Shown here one piece after another: positions 1 to 8,421 of a DNA stretch of 25,688 nt. Position numbers and translations under genes: made by a program. Under the pieces are notes generated by a model. It did not search any database. It was not told the origin of the DNA and worked only from the letters and a program-made list of their open reading frames with translations. This DNA comes from Promethearchaeota archaeon (GTDB lineage: Archaea; Asgardarchaeota; Lokiarchaeia; Sigynarchaeales; SOKP01), in contig JAGXOB010000010.1 in NCBI GenBank assembly GCA_019894735.1, forward strand, positions 17,696 through 43,383, read 5' to 3'. Position 1 is the stretch's first letter. Each line of letters begins with the position of its first letter.

Positions 1-506
1 AATATTAAGAGTTTAGGATCATGTATTAATCCAGCTGCTAATCCAATTTTCTGTTTCATGCCCATAGAATAAGTTTTGATTTTCCTATCCTTTTCTTTCA
101 TCAAATCAAAAAATTTCAGTAAATTCAGTGCCTTTTGTTTTGCAATCTTTTTAGGGATCGAATTCAAACGTGCTAATAAAATTAGATAATCTAATCCCGA
201 AAGTTTCTCATAAAAAGCAGGATCTTGAGGAAGAAATCCTATAAATTTTCTAGCGTTTTTAGTACCAGCCTTTTTACCTTTTAAGAAAGCCTCTCCTTCC
301 GTTATTGAAATGGCTCCAATTAACATGTTAATTGTTGATGTCTTTCCAGCACCGTTTGGACCTAAAAATCCGTGAACTCCGGAACTCATCGTAAAATCTA
401 TTCCATCTACTGCAATTACTTTTTTTGTACCAGTTCCATAAACTTTTGTGAGTTTATTTGTCCAAATATAATAATCTTCAATATTATTTTGTTGAATAGA
501 TTTCAT
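1..506 (-). CDS. ABC transporter ATP-binding protein, 3'-truncated by the window edge
   Basis: Read on the minus strand from ATG at 506, the frame stays open to the window edge and gives 168 residues. The ATPase core is clear: Walker A GPNGAGKT at residues 49-56, Q-loop FLPQD with Gln94, and a signature region YSMGMKQ at 146-152 in place of the usual LSGGQ. That variant is common in the CcmA/ABC-2 type branch, which powers export or membrane-remodelling permeases. The sequence stops before the Walker B aspartate, so the gene continues past position 1, and a permease partner may lie there. The substrate cannot be predicted. A TATA-like element lies about 50 bp upstream. The family is certain from the motifs; the transport role is inferred. 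Confidence 0.9.
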   Translation of the reverse strand, partial: MKSIQQNNIEDYYIWTNKLTKVYGTGTKKVIAVDGIDFTMSSGVHGFLGPNGAGKTSTINMLIGAISITEGEAFLKGKKAGTKNARKFIGFLPQDPAFYEKLSGLDYLILLARLNSIPKKIAKQKALNLLKFFDLMKEKDRKIKTYSMGMKQKIGLAAGLIHDPKLLI

Positions 507-556
507 AATTACATCATAAACAGGATTTCATTATAGAATATAGTATTTAAAATTGC

Positions 557-564
557 TATATAAA
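557..564 (-). promoter_or_regulatory. TATA-box-like element for the ABC ATPase gene
   Basis: On the minus strand this reads TTTATATA. It lies about 51 bp upstream of the ATG at 506. An archaeal TATA box here would put transcription start near 535 and give a leader of about 30 nt. This rests on position and composition only, and the whole gap is AT-rich. Confidence 0.35.
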
Positions 565-689
565 TATTTCCGTATACAGAACTATATGTTTAGAAATTTA
601 AGAACAAATAATTTTCACTACTCGGGGAATTTAAACGAAGAAATGGGATTGAGTCTTGAAATAAACTATTTATAGAATAAAAAAAATAA

Positions 690-2018
690 TTAATAAAATT
701 TCATATATTCATAAGCTTTGTTTGGAGATTGAAAACAGTACCTTATTTCTTGAAATCCTTTTTTAAACTCAGCAACTTCATTTTTAATTTTCTTAGGATC
801 TTTCTTGTCGATTAGTAAATCTTTGAAAAAATCTGCGATATCTACCATTTCACTTTTACCCATTCCGAGACGTGTAACTTCTGAGGTTCCCAACCTTAAA
901 CCACCTGGGTTTTTGTAGTGTCTACCCTGTGCGATATCCCATGGTAAGAGGTTTCTATTAATGATGATATTTGCATCTTCTACTAACCTTTCAATATCTC
1001 CCCCTAAACCAATAGTTTTTTCAAAATTCGTAATGTCCACAACAATTTGGTGCGATTCAGTAAACCCTTTATGTTCCATAAGCACATTTATACCTCTTTC
1101 GTATAATGCCTGTCCCAAAGCTTTTGCGTTGTCGATTACATCTTTATGATAATCTTTGCCAAATTCTAGCATTTCTGCAAATGTAATAGCTAAACCTGCA
1201 ACGTTATGTAGATGATGGTTAGATAATAGGGCAGGAAACACGCAAGGTTTTAAAGTATCAATTAAATCCTCTCTATTTGATACGAGTGTTCCGTGTTGCG
1301 GACCTGGAAGTGTTTTATGGGTGCTCATAGTCATTGCGTCTGCCCCTTCTCTTAAAGGATCTTGAAAGTAACCAGACCCTATCAAACCAGCGACATGTGC
1401 GGCATCGTAACCAACATTAGCGCCTACTTCTTTAGCGACTTCGCTGAGTTCTTTGACTGGATGAGGAAATAGAAATACAGACCCCCCAAATAACACCAAT
1501 TCTGGTTTGAAATCCCTAATGATTTTTGCTGTAGCGTCAGGTTCAATATTCATTTCGTCATTATCAAACGCCATATATTCTATATTCAATCCACGTACGG
1601 TACCAGCAGTACCATATATTGCCATCCCACTTTTCGTAAACTTAGGAGCATGGGATATATGTCCACCCTTTGGAATTGGCATTATTAACATTTTTCCATT
1701 GTTTTCTGATGTAAACGCGTTATACATTGCCAGATTTGCCACTACGCCAGAAATAGGTCTCACATCAGCGTGAACGCACTTAAAATATTCTTTCGCAAGT
1801 TCCATACAGATGTCTTCTATAATATCAATATATTTGCACCCTGCATAAACACGCTCTCCAACCCATCCTTCCGCGTATCTATGAGAAAAATCACTATTAC
1901 ACGCCTCGTCAACCGCTGGACTAGTTATATTTTCTGAAGCTATTAGTGGGATTGAGTTATTGAATAATTCATTATGTTCAATTAAGATTTTTCTAATTTC
2001 TTCTACCTTCTTTTTCAA
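690..2018 (-). CDS. glyA: Serine hydroxymethyltransferase (GlyA)
   Basis: A 442-residue PLP enzyme of fold type I that interconverts serine plus tetrahydrofolate and glycine plus methylene-tetrahydrofolate in the cytoplasm. The PLP lysine is Lys235 in STHKTLPGPQHG. The cofactor-ring aspartate is Asp205 in YDAAHVAG, and the C-terminal substrate-binding arginine region is GLRLGTSEVTRLGM near 373-386. Length is slightly above the usual 410-430. The start is TTG at 2018: the frame closes with TGA two codons upstream, and the nearby ATG at 2034 is in another frame and soon hits a stop. No clear Shine-Dalgarno sequence is seen. It could feed methylene-tetrahydrofolate to the metVF system further along the window, though it is not in that operon. 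The pterin used (tetrahydrofolate or methanopterin) cannot be told from sequence alone. Confidence 0.95.
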   Translation of the reverse strand: MKKKVEEIRKILIEHNELFNNSIPLIASENITSPAVDEACNSDFSHRYAEGWVGERVYAGCKYIDIIEDICMELAKEYFKCVHADVRPISGVVANLAMYNAFTSENNGKMLIMPIPKGGHISHAPKFTKSGMAIYGTAGTVRGLNIEYMAFDNDEMNIEPDATAKIIRDFKPELVLFGGSVFLFPHPVKELSEVAKEVGANVGYDAAHVAGLIGSGYFQDPLREGADAMTMSTHKTLPGPQHGTLVSNREDLIDTLKPCVFPALLSNHHLHNVAGLAITFAEMLEFGKDYHKDVIDNAKALGQALYERGINVLMEHKGFTESHQIVVDITNFEKTIGLGGDIERLVEDANIIINRNLLPWDIAQGRHYKNPGGLRLGTSEVTRLGMGKSEMVDIADFFKDLLIDKKDPKKIKNEVAEFKKGFQEIRYCFQSPNKAYEYMKFY

Positions 2019-2275
2019 TTTGAATCAAATCCATTTCTTATATTAATTCTATCATTAAAAAAAAATAAATTTACAATTGTTTTAAACCTTTTGACAAGTT
2101 CGAAAGTTTTGAGAGGTAACCACGGTCAAATGCAGCATTTTATAAGAAGCATGCATTAAAAGGAATCGATAGTTAATAAAATATTATTTTAATATTACAA
2201 AAATTGTATATGATAAATTTTTAAGTTAATCTCAGCAAATACTGAAGGAATAAGAGATGTAATATCTTATTAATT

Positions 2276-3205
2276 CTACTTTTTAGGGTTTTCAAGGATT
2301 AAACGAGCTTCGTACAAATTTAATTTTCTACCAGACTTCTGTTTTTCTAAAGCAACAGCTAGTTTATCTTGTTTTAATTTCTCTAACTCTTCGTTTCTAA
2401 AATAGGTTCGGCTTTTAGGTGCTTGTGGTTTTTTAGAGGTATAAGTAGGACGTCTCCCTTTTGAATCTTTTTTAATTTTAATCATAACCCGTAAAAATTT
2501 CTCATGGTAAGAATCTGCAGCTTTTTTATTCTCAATTAATTCCTCTTCTAAGGTTTTCTTTTTCTCTCTTAATTCATTGACTGTTTGGTAAATATCATGC
2601 ATCTTGGAATGGTAGTCTTGAGATTTGTTTGACCATTTATTTAACTGTTCATAAATCTTATTCAAATTTATTTTAACAATCTGAATTTTTCGCTCGATTT
2701 TAAAAAAATCACTATTTTGCTGCTCAGCTAAGAACTCTTGTTTTTCTAGAGCTATTTCTCTAATTTTATCAACCATTGCATTCTCTTCGAGAATATCTAA
2801 ATTCTCGATTTCAATTCTTCTCTCTAAGTTTTCGATTTTCTTATCAATTTGCTTAATTGATACGTATTTCTTAGCTCCTTCTCCCTTTTTACTCTCTTTT
2901 AAAATTTGTTTTTTTTCTTCAGTGAATTTATCTAAAATGTTTTTATATTCGTTTTTTTTATCTTTTAAATTCTTTACCTTACTATTCCAATAATCACGTT
3001 TCTTCTTATAATCGTCTTTTGCAAGAGCTAAATTTTCTTCGATTTTAACATCAATGTTTTGTAGTTCATTAATATACTCTTTAGTTTTCTTATTTAGATC
3101 GTCACGTTTTTCTCTAAATTCTTCAATTTGGAGTTGAAGTTCCCTAAAAGAGTTTTTTGAACTTTGGGGAGTATTTGTGTTAGCCCTACTCATAGATAAA
3201 TTCAT
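2276..3205 (-). CDS. Coiled-coil protein, COG1340-like
   Basis: A 309-residue, highly charged protein dominated by heptad-like Lys/Glu-rich helices from about residue 15 to 240, followed by a basic tail containing GRRPTYTSKK. There is no signal peptide, membrane segment or catalytic motif. Length, long central coiled coil and basic C-terminus resemble the archaeal COG1340 group of uncharacterised coiled-coil proteins; that assignment is by resemblance only. The ATG at 3205 is the longest start. A TATA-like stretch at 3212-3222 is so close that transcription would begin near 3190, which favours Met5 (ATG at 3193) and a leaderless message. Likely a structural or scaffold protein; other SMC-like or nucleic-acid-associated coiled coils are possible. 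Confidence 0.75.
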   Translation of the reverse strand: MNLSMSRANTNTPQSSKNSFRELQLQIEEFREKRDDLNKKTKEYINELQNIDVKIEENLALAKDDYKKKRDYWNSKVKNLKDKKNEYKNILDKFTEEKKQILKESKKGEGAKKYVSIKQIDKKIENLERRIEIENLDILEENAMVDKIREIALEKQEFLAEQQNSDFFKIERKIQIVKINLNKIYEQLNKWSNKSQDYHSKMHDIYQTVNELREKKKTLEEELIENKKAADSYHEKFLRVMIKIKKDSKGRRPTYTSKKPQAPKSRTYFRNEELEKLKQDKLAVALEKQKSGRKLNLYEARLILENPKK

Positions 3206-3351
3206 TAACGAGTATTTATAAAAAAGGTTGCATAAACAATGATTGAGTAAATCAATATATCATCGATTTAATATTTTTTGTAAAATCTCGTTTATATGTT
3301 TCTAATTAGTATAGAAATATCACAATTATGTAAAAATAATAACACGAAAGC

Positions 3352-3368
3352 TTTAGAATAATTCTAAA
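3352..3368. repeat. 17-bp palindrome upstream of trmI
   Basis: Two perfect 8-bp arms, TTTAGAAT and ATTCTAAA, flank a single central A. The palindrome ends about 40 bp before the trmI start, in the position of a promoter or operator. The arms include a G and a C pair, so it is a little less trivial than pure AT runs. Function unknown. Confidence 0.35.
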
Positions 3369-3407
3369 ATCATAAGAAGAAGTCGATTTTTAAAGATAGG
3401 ATTAATT

Positions 3408-4286
3408 ATGGCGGAAGAAATAATAAAAAATAACGATTTAATTTATTTAATTCTTGATAATAGAAGAAAGTGGTTGGTTACTGTAGAAGAAGGGAGAGAA
3501 TTTCAATCTCATAAAGGTATCGTAAAATTCGACGAAATTATAGGAAAACCTTTTGGTTCCGTGGTTTTTTCGCAACCTTATGAAACTCAAGGATATAAAT
3601 TCTATGTTCTTAAGCCATTACCATCCGATTATGTTATTTATATGAGTCGCAAAACTCAAATTATTTATCCAGAAGACGCAGGTCTAATCTTAGTGTATTC
3701 TGGAATTGGACCTGGTAGTAGGGTTATCGAAGCAGGTTGTGGCTCTGGAGCATTAACATGTATTTTAGGAAATTATGTCCGCCCTAACGGACATATTTAT
3801 TCGTATGATATTAGAGAAAAGAGCTTGAAAAGAGCCTTAAGAAATGTTATAAGGGCTAACTTGCAAGATTACATTTCAATTCAATATGGAGATATTGTAA
3901 TCGATGATTTTGAGCATAGAAATGTTGATTCTGTTGTTTTAGATATGCCACAACCTTGGAAGGCAATCGAAAGAATTAAAAAATATCTTAAATTCAGTGG
4001 AACTTTAGTGTCTTTTTCACCAGCAATAGAACAAGTTAAAAAAACAACTTTTGCTCTAAAAGAGAACGGATTCTATGAAATAAATACATATGAATTAATA
4101 AAAAGGAAATATCAAGTAAAAGAGAACGCAACCCATCCCGAAGTTCGAATGATTGGGCATACAGGCTACATGACATTTGCACGAAAAATCAAAAATGTTA
4201 AAAATCCTTATCGAGAAAAGAAACCAAAAAAAGACGAGTTTGTAGAATTAAGGGGTATGCCTTTAAGAGGTGACGAAGAAAATTGA
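3408..4286 (+). CDS. trmI: tRNA (adenine-N1)-methyltransferase TrmI (position 57/58)
   Basis: A 292-residue class I SAM-dependent methyltransferase of the COG2519/TrmI family, which makes m1A at positions 57 and/or 58 of the tRNA T-loop. The N-terminal beta domain spans roughly residues 1-80. The linker RKTQIIYPEDAG at 81-92 is typical of the family. The SAM-binding loop is EAGCGSGALT at 108-117, with acidic Asp134 in YDIREK and the catalytic-region motif DMPQPW at 179-184. The C-terminal HTGYMTFARK near 251-260 also fits. Length is slightly above average because of a basic tail. ATG at 3408 is preceded by an AGGAT stretch. The gene overlaps the next by 4 bp (TTGA), so the two are co-transcribed and probably translationally coupled. 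Confidence 0.94.
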   Translation: MAEEIIKNNDLIYLILDNRRKWLVTVEEGREFQSHKGIVKFDEIIGKPFGSVVFSQPYETQGYKFYVLKPLPSDYVIYMSRKTQIIYPEDAGLILVYSGIGPGSRVIEAGCGSGALTCILGNYVRPNGHIYSYDIREKSLKRALRNVIRANLQDYISIQYGDIVIDDFEHRNVDSVVLDMPQPWKAIERIKKYLKFSGTLVSFSPAIEQVKKTTFALKENGFYEINTYELIKRKYQVKENATHPEVRMIGHTGYMTFARKIKNVKNPYREKKPKKDEFVELRGMPLRGDEEN

Positions 4287-4618
4287 TAGATTATAATGAA
4301 TTCACAAAACTAGATTTACGCGTTGGATTAATTAAGAGTTGCGAATTTATTTCGAAGTCTAAGCATCTATATCGATTATTAATAGATTGTGGTGAGGAAA
4401 ATTTAAGACAAATTATTACTGGTATTTCTAAATTCTACTCCTCAGAGGAATTAGTCGATAAGAAAATTGTCGTTTTAACCAATCTTCTACCAAAAAAAAT
4501 TATGGGATTAGAAAGTCATGGAATGCTTTTAGCGGCTGACTTCAACGGTGAACCCTTTTTACTAAAAATAGACGAGAGGAACGGAAAAAATATCCCAATA
4601 GGGAGCGTGATAAAATAA
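4283..4618 (+). CDS. tRNA-binding OB-fold protein (MetRS beta/C-terminal-like, Trbp111 family)
   Basis: A 111-residue free-standing tRNA-binding domain of the type found at the C-terminus of methionyl-tRNA synthetase, in EMAPII/Arc1p and in Trbp111. Family hallmarks are LDLRVG at 10-15, RQIITGI near 42-48, and NLLPKKIMGLESHGMLLAA at 67-85, matching the conserved P-K-(I/L)-M-G-x-x-S-x-G-M segment. Archaea often encode this as a separate MetRS beta subunit; it acts in trans on tRNA and as a dimer. The start is TTG at 4283 inside the last codons of trmI, so the pair forms a tRNA-processing operon. Its stop TAA (4616-4618) directly abuts the stop of the convergent next gene with no base between them. 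CsaA-type chaperone function is a less likely alternative. Confidence 0.88.
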   Translation: MIDYNEFTKLDLRVGLIKSCEFISKSKHLYRLLIDCGEENLRQIITGISKFYSSEELVDKKIVVLTNLLPKKIMGLESHGMLLAADFNGEPFLLKIDERNGKNIPIGSVIK

Positions 4619-5053
4619 TTAAAAACCTTTCAATTTAACACCAGTTTGGTATTCTTTCTTTTTCTTGTACCTCTCCGTTTTGAAGTAATGTTTCTTTTTC
4701 TCCGGTAATATATTTATATATCTCCTTAAGATTTCTTCAACAAAAGCTTTAGTTGCTTTGTTTGATATTTTATTCGGATTGGATAGAGTTGCGAGAATTT
4801 CTTTATCTTTGGAGTCCGGAGAAATCCCAAGGTTTTTTATTGGAATATGGAAGGAATGTGTAAAATAACCTGTACTTTTTTGTTTTTTTTTTTTTTCCTC
4901 GTGAGCAAGTATCCTCAAAATATTTGCTTCTTCCTTTTTAATTTTAATAGCAACCAGTTTTTTACCGGGGCGTACAATTATTGTAAGATAAGCTGGAAGC
5001 TTGTTTTTCGAATCGTGAATTTTTTTTAAGAATTCGTTTAGCTGGTCACTCAT
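4619..5053 (-). CDS. Hypothetical basic protein
   Basis: I do not recognise this 144-residue protein. It is strongly basic (many Lys/Arg, few hydrophobic runs), with no membrane segment, signal peptide or cysteine pairs. The first 45 residues look like a small alpha/beta unit (LPAYLTIIVRPGKKLVAIKI). The middle holds a lysine run encoded by a 14-A tract (plus-strand T-run 4883-4896), and the C-terminus carries KKKHYFKTERYKKKK. The ATG at 5053 is the natural start; a YjbQ-family gene lies divergently, about 100 bp away. It is convergent with the tRNA-binding-domain gene, stops abutting. Charge and neighbourhood make RNA or DNA binding possible, but that is only a guess. Confidence 0.6.
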   Translation of the reverse strand: MSDQLNEFLKKIHDSKNKLPAYLTIIVRPGKKLVAIKIKKEEANILRILAHEEKKKKQKSTGYFTHSFHIPIKNLGISPDSKDKEILATLSNPNKISNKATKAFVEEILRRYINILPEKKKHYFKTERYKKKKEYQTGVKLKGF

Positions 5054-5152
5054 TTTAATTCAAGAAGCTAATAAGTTCTGTAATATATATAGTTCTAAAC
5101 TAGGATAATTAATTAAATTTATTATAAGAATAAACAAAGTAGTGAAAAAATC

Positions 5153-5575
5153 ATGACCGTTATATTAGAAACATTTGAATTAAAAACTAAAGCCTATTGT
5201 GACGTAATAAATATCACTTCACAAGTTCAAAGTGCGATTGAAAATAGCGGGTTGAAAAATGGCATCGTAAATGTGCATGTTGCGGGATCAACAGGCGCAA
5301 TATCCACCGTCGAATACGAACCTGGATTAGTCCAACACGACATTGAAGATTTTCTAGAAAAAATAATCCCTTACAAAAAGGATTACGCACACCACAAAAC
5401 ATGGCATGATTATAATGGAGCAGGACACCTAAGAAGTTTCCTACTCAAAACATCCCAAACATTCCCATTTCATAAAGGAAATTTAATCCTGGGCACATGG
5501 CAACAGATTATCTATATAGAAAACGACGAAAAAGGGCGGTACAGAACTATATACTGCCAAATTATTGGGGAATAA
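5153..5575 (+). CDS. YjbQ/UPF0047 family protein
   Basis: A 140-residue single-domain protein of the YjbQ (UPF0047) family, some members of which are annotated as secondary thiamine-phosphate synthase. Conserved segments present are VAGSTGAISTVEYEPGL at 43-59 (STGAI core), the histidine-rich HHKTWHDYNGAGHLRSFLL near 80-98, and LGTWQQIIY at 113-121. The family forms a beta-barrel trimer with a putative metal site built from these histidines. Full family length, ATG at 5153 with GTGA 8-11 bp upstream and a TATTATAAG-like promoter element near 5120. It stands alone, divergent from the basic hypothetical gene. Biochemical role is poorly defined family-wide, so the thiamine label should not be taken as established here. 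Confidence 0.9.
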   Translation: MTVILETFELKTKAYCDVINITSQVQSAIENSGLKNGIVNVHVAGSTGAISTVEYEPGLVQHDIEDFLEKIIPYKKDYAHHKTWHDYNGAGHLRSFLLKTSQTFPFHKGNLILGTWQQIIYIENDEKGRYRTIYCQIIGE

Positions 5576-5688
5576 CTATTAGAAAACAAAAAACTCCAAA
5601 ATTCATCCTAATCTTTAATTTTTTCGTTTAGGGAAAGGCCAGCTATAACTTAATAATTCAAGGATACAAATAAAAACAAGAAAAAAAT

Positions 5689-5910
5689 TTATATTTTTTT
5701 TGCTGTATTATTAAACTCTTGAACGAGCACGTCGTAAACTTCTCGGTGGCGAACATCTTCAAATTTATCTATCATCTTAACGATAGTTTTATGGCGTTCT
5801 TGTATCATACTTTTAAACAGTGGAATTTTTCTGACAACATGCTCAAATTTGTTCTTTTGAATTATTTGATACTTTAAAAAATCCAAAAAGTTGTTTTCTT
5901 CTTCTATCAA
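5689..5910 (-). CDS. Small hypothetical protein
   Basis: A 73-residue, charged, probably all-helical protein that I do not recognise. It has no cysteines, membrane segment or known motif. It is judged real mainly from its translation signals: TTG at 5910 is preceded on the minus strand by GAGG at 5920-5917 with 6-bp spacing, a good Shine-Dalgarno arrangement. The composition (amphipathic, Lys/Glu/Ile-rich, HREVYDVLVQEF near 55-66) suggests a folded helical protein rather than random translation. It is flanked by the YjbQ gene (convergent) and the Rag-like GTPase gene (divergent, 255 bp away). Confidence 0.5.
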   Translation of the reverse strand: MIEEENNFLDFLKYQIIQKNKFEHVVRKIPLFKSMIQERHKTIVKMIDKFEDVRHREVYDVLVQEFNNTAKKI

Positions 5911-6165
5911 TTAAATCCTCTTTTTTAAAATAGTATTTTAACCAAATTAAAATTATGATCAATAAAAAATAGCAGTGTCATGTATGTATTTTTCAAATAA
6001 TATCAGCGATTTGAGATAGAAGAACGCTAATTAGTAAAAGCCAATAAGATTAAAAATAATGAATTTCACTTATAACTAAAAAATTTCATAATATTCTTCA
6101 TTTAAAAAAGGTTCTGTAGGATTTTTAAATCTTGAGATATTTTTGATGAGTACTGGTTTGAGATT

Positions 6166-7101
6166 ATGGAAAATTTTATTAAAATTGTAGTAGCTGGATT
6201 GGATAATGCCGGAAAAACATCAATTCTGACGGCATTAAACAAAAAGTATGACTTTCAAAAAGATATTGTATCCCTTACGCCAACTATTCGAGTTGAATAC
6301 CAAGTAACAGAATTTCTTAAAAATCGAATAGTTTTCTGGGATTTAGGAGGTCAAGAGAGATATAGATCTTTATATCAAGAAAAACAGGAACTGTATTTTT
6401 CTGACACGGACTTGCTTGTCTACATCATCGATATTCAGGATACACAAAGAATTGAAACTTCTCTCACTTATTTAGACATGATTTTGCAGAACTTTAAAAA
6501 GCATAAGATGGACGTACCTTTCATTATTAGCTTTCATAAGTTTGATCCTGAATTCAGCGGAAATGAAGGAATGATTGAAGAAATAGAATCACTAAGAGAA
6601 CATATATTAAAAAAATATCCCTCCTTCAAAATATTATTTCAACAAACATCAATTTACGATATAATCTCAATAATACAGCTGATATCTTATGGGTTATCCG
6701 TATTTGACGAAAAATTTTTTGCTCTCTCTGAGTTGCTAGAAAAACATCTCATGCAATTTGAGAGTGAATCGTTAATTTTATTTGATAAAAATGGTATAAT
6801 TTTAAGTGAGTATTACAAGGATATTATTGAGCCTGAAATCTACGTTGAACTTATAGAATCCATAAAAGAACACTTATTTTTACTTAAAAGAATGCAAGAA
6901 GAATCTTATGAAACCGATTACGCTTTCTCATCAATAGGGGACGAGCTAATATCGTATTTACATAGAATTGAACTAGAAAACGAGTCTTTATTTGTTTCAG
7001 TAATTATTAAAGAAAAGCTAAAGGAACAACTTTTAGAGAAATTTTCAGACTTTATTTCTGAATTAAAAGAGATATTAAAACCATTACTTGCACGATCCTA
7101 A
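6166..7101 (+). CDS. Rag/Gtr1-like small GTPase with C-terminal roadblock-like domain
   Basis: A 311-residue two-domain protein. Residues 1-175 are a Ras-superfamily G domain: P-loop GLDNAGKT at 11-18, switch-I TPT with Thr40, switch-II WDLGGQERYRSLY from 58, G4 as HKFD at 124-127, and a G5-position TSIYD at 161-165. HK-x-D instead of NKxD and the TSI(W/Y)D motif are typical of Rag/Gtr1 GTPases, the lysosomal TORC1 regulators of eukaryotes; Arf proteins have NKQD. Residues ~185-308 predict an alpha/beta segment starting FALSELLEKHLMQFESESLILFD, which parallels the C-terminal roadblock domain of RagA. No lipidation motif or membrane segment is present. Start is ATG at 6166; the gene stands alone, 7 bp from convergent trpS. 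Rag-like G domain is well supported; roadblock assignment is by resemblance to remembered RagA sequence. Confidence 0.85.
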   Translation: MENFIKIVVAGLDNAGKTSILTALNKKYDFQKDIVSLTPTIRVEYQVTEFLKNRIVFWDLGGQERYRSLYQEKQELYFSDTDLLVYIIDIQDTQRIETSLTYLDMILQNFKKHKMDVPFIISFHKFDPEFSGNEGMIEEIESLREHILKKYPSFKILFQQTSIYDIISIIQLISYGLSVFDEKFFALSELLEKHLMQFESESLILFDKNGIILSEYYKDIIEPEIYVELIESIKEHLFLLKRMQEESYETDYAFSSIGDELISYLHRIELENESLFVSVIIKEKLKEQLLEKFSDFISELKEILKPLLARS

Positions 7102-7108
7102 TTATTCC

Positions 7109-8197
7109 CTAATCGATTTTTAAAAGTTCTCTCGCTTTATCAGTAAATTTTTCTTTCTTTTTTTGGTGTTGTTCAATAAACTTCAGGACCTTCTCAACGC
7201 ATTGTGCTTTATGTTCACCGCACAATAACTCTCCTTTCACACACCTTTCAAATTCATCAGCTAATACCTCATCGTTTTCTTCAAAGTGATACATTAGCAT
7301 TTTATAAATCATACATCTTCCAGGTTCGCCTCCAAGTTCCTGCTGTTCTTTCTTATTTTTGCGCCCCCCCGTTAAAGCTCCCTTAACCTTCTTTTCTATT
7401 GATTCTAATGATTCGTTGAAAGTGAAAGAACTATTAGGATTTCTCTTTGCCATCTTATCCGATCCATCTATCCCCGCTAGTAGATAATGATATGTTGCTC
7501 CCGGTAAGGAAAAAGTTTTATAATACCTCCGCGTAAGATCTCTTGTAAGTCTTATGTGTGGATCCTGATCAATTCCTACTGGGACTATAGTAGGTTGTGG
7601 TCCTTCTCTTACTTGAGGAAGTACTATATCACCCACTTGAACCAAAGCAGCCAAATAAAGACCAAATGTTTTCTCTCCGTAGATTGCATTCAACATGTTA
7701 TGAGTTACTAATCTACTTACTCTAAAACAAATGTCTTTGACCAAAGGCTCCTTAGATTGCCTCCAAATATATGCTCTATCTGGTGATGGATCTAATCCAA
7801 ACGCTAATATATCAGTAAGATTATCTACTGCATGTGGTTCCGCCTCATCGTAAGGGATCCCATTATCCTCCCATGATTCAATGTCTGCGATGCCATAATA
7901 CACGGTTCCCCCCATTTTTTGAAATTCAACGATTTCTAAAGCAGTAGTTGAGGTCCCTAAATGATATGGTCCAGATGGTTTAATACCACTCATTACCGCC
8001 CATGGTTTATTTTCTTCAATTGCTTTAAACACCGCTCCTAAATCGCGATGGCCAAAAATAATTTTTCTTCTGAAAAATCTATTTTTAATTAACTTCTGTC
8101 TCAAACCCTCGCTGACTTTATCAATTCCAAATTCTCTTATTATTCTCTCGTAATCTTCGTCTTCTAAAGGATTTGAAGAACCCCATGGATCTAGCAT
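7109..8197 (-). CDS. trpS: Tryptophanyl-tRNA synthetase
   Basis: A 362-residue class I aminoacyl-tRNA synthetase charging tRNA-Trp. The HIGH-type motif is PSGPYHLG ending at residue 81, and the KMSKS-type motif is KMAKR at 248-252. The archaeal/eukaryal TrpRS C-terminal segment is clear: TGGR, KEQ, GGEP, a (F)EENDE stretch, and GELLCGEHK. IDQDPH at 209-214 matches the TrpRS substrate-binding loop. KMAKR rather than KMSxS, and the short N-terminus beginning LDPWGSS, look closer to the second TrpRS type (TrpS2) of haloarchaea than to the Pyrococcus enzyme; that subtype call is tentative. ATG at 8197 has AAGGAG upstream with about 11-bp spacing. Convergent with the GTPase gene. Confidence 0.93.
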   Translation of the reverse strand: MLDPWGSSNPLEDEDYERIIREFGIDKVSEGLRQKLIKNRFFRRKIIFGHRDLGAVFKAIEENKPWAVMSGIKPSGPYHLGTSTTALEIVEFQKMGGTVYYGIADIESWEDNGIPYDEAEPHAVDNLTDILAFGLDPSPDRAYIWRQSKEPLVKDICFRVSRLVTHNMLNAIYGEKTFGLYLAALVQVGDIVLPQVREGPQPTIVPVGIDQDPHIRLTRDLTRRYYKTFSLPGATYHYLLAGIDGSDKMAKRNPNSSFTFNESLESIEKKVKGALTGGRKNKKEQQELGGEPGRCMIYKMLMYHFEENDEVLADEFERCVKGELLCGEHKAQCVEKVLKFIEQHQKKKEKFTDKARELLKID

Positions 8198-8385
8198 TTT
8201 TTCAAATTTCTCCTTTTTGTTTCTAAGGTATAATAGTATTGATAATAATAAAAATAGAAAACAATTAAAAATTTTGATACAAATTATGAATATTTAAGGA
8301 TATGAATAATATTTTAAACTCTTTCTTCTCTTTTTGGCTTCAATAAGTTAACAGAACTTAGCATTAATTAAAAGGATATAAGAAC

Positions 8386-8395
8386 AATATATAAG
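8386..8395 (+). promoter_or_regulatory. TATA-box-like element for msrB
   Basis: AATATATAAG lies about 27-36 bp upstream of the msrB ATG at 8422, the spacing expected for an archaeal TATA box with transcription starting at or just before the start codon. This suggests a nearly leaderless message. Judged from position and sequence only. Confidence 0.4.
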
Positions 8396-8421
8396 AATTC
8401 AAGTTTTATTCTTCTATTAGG

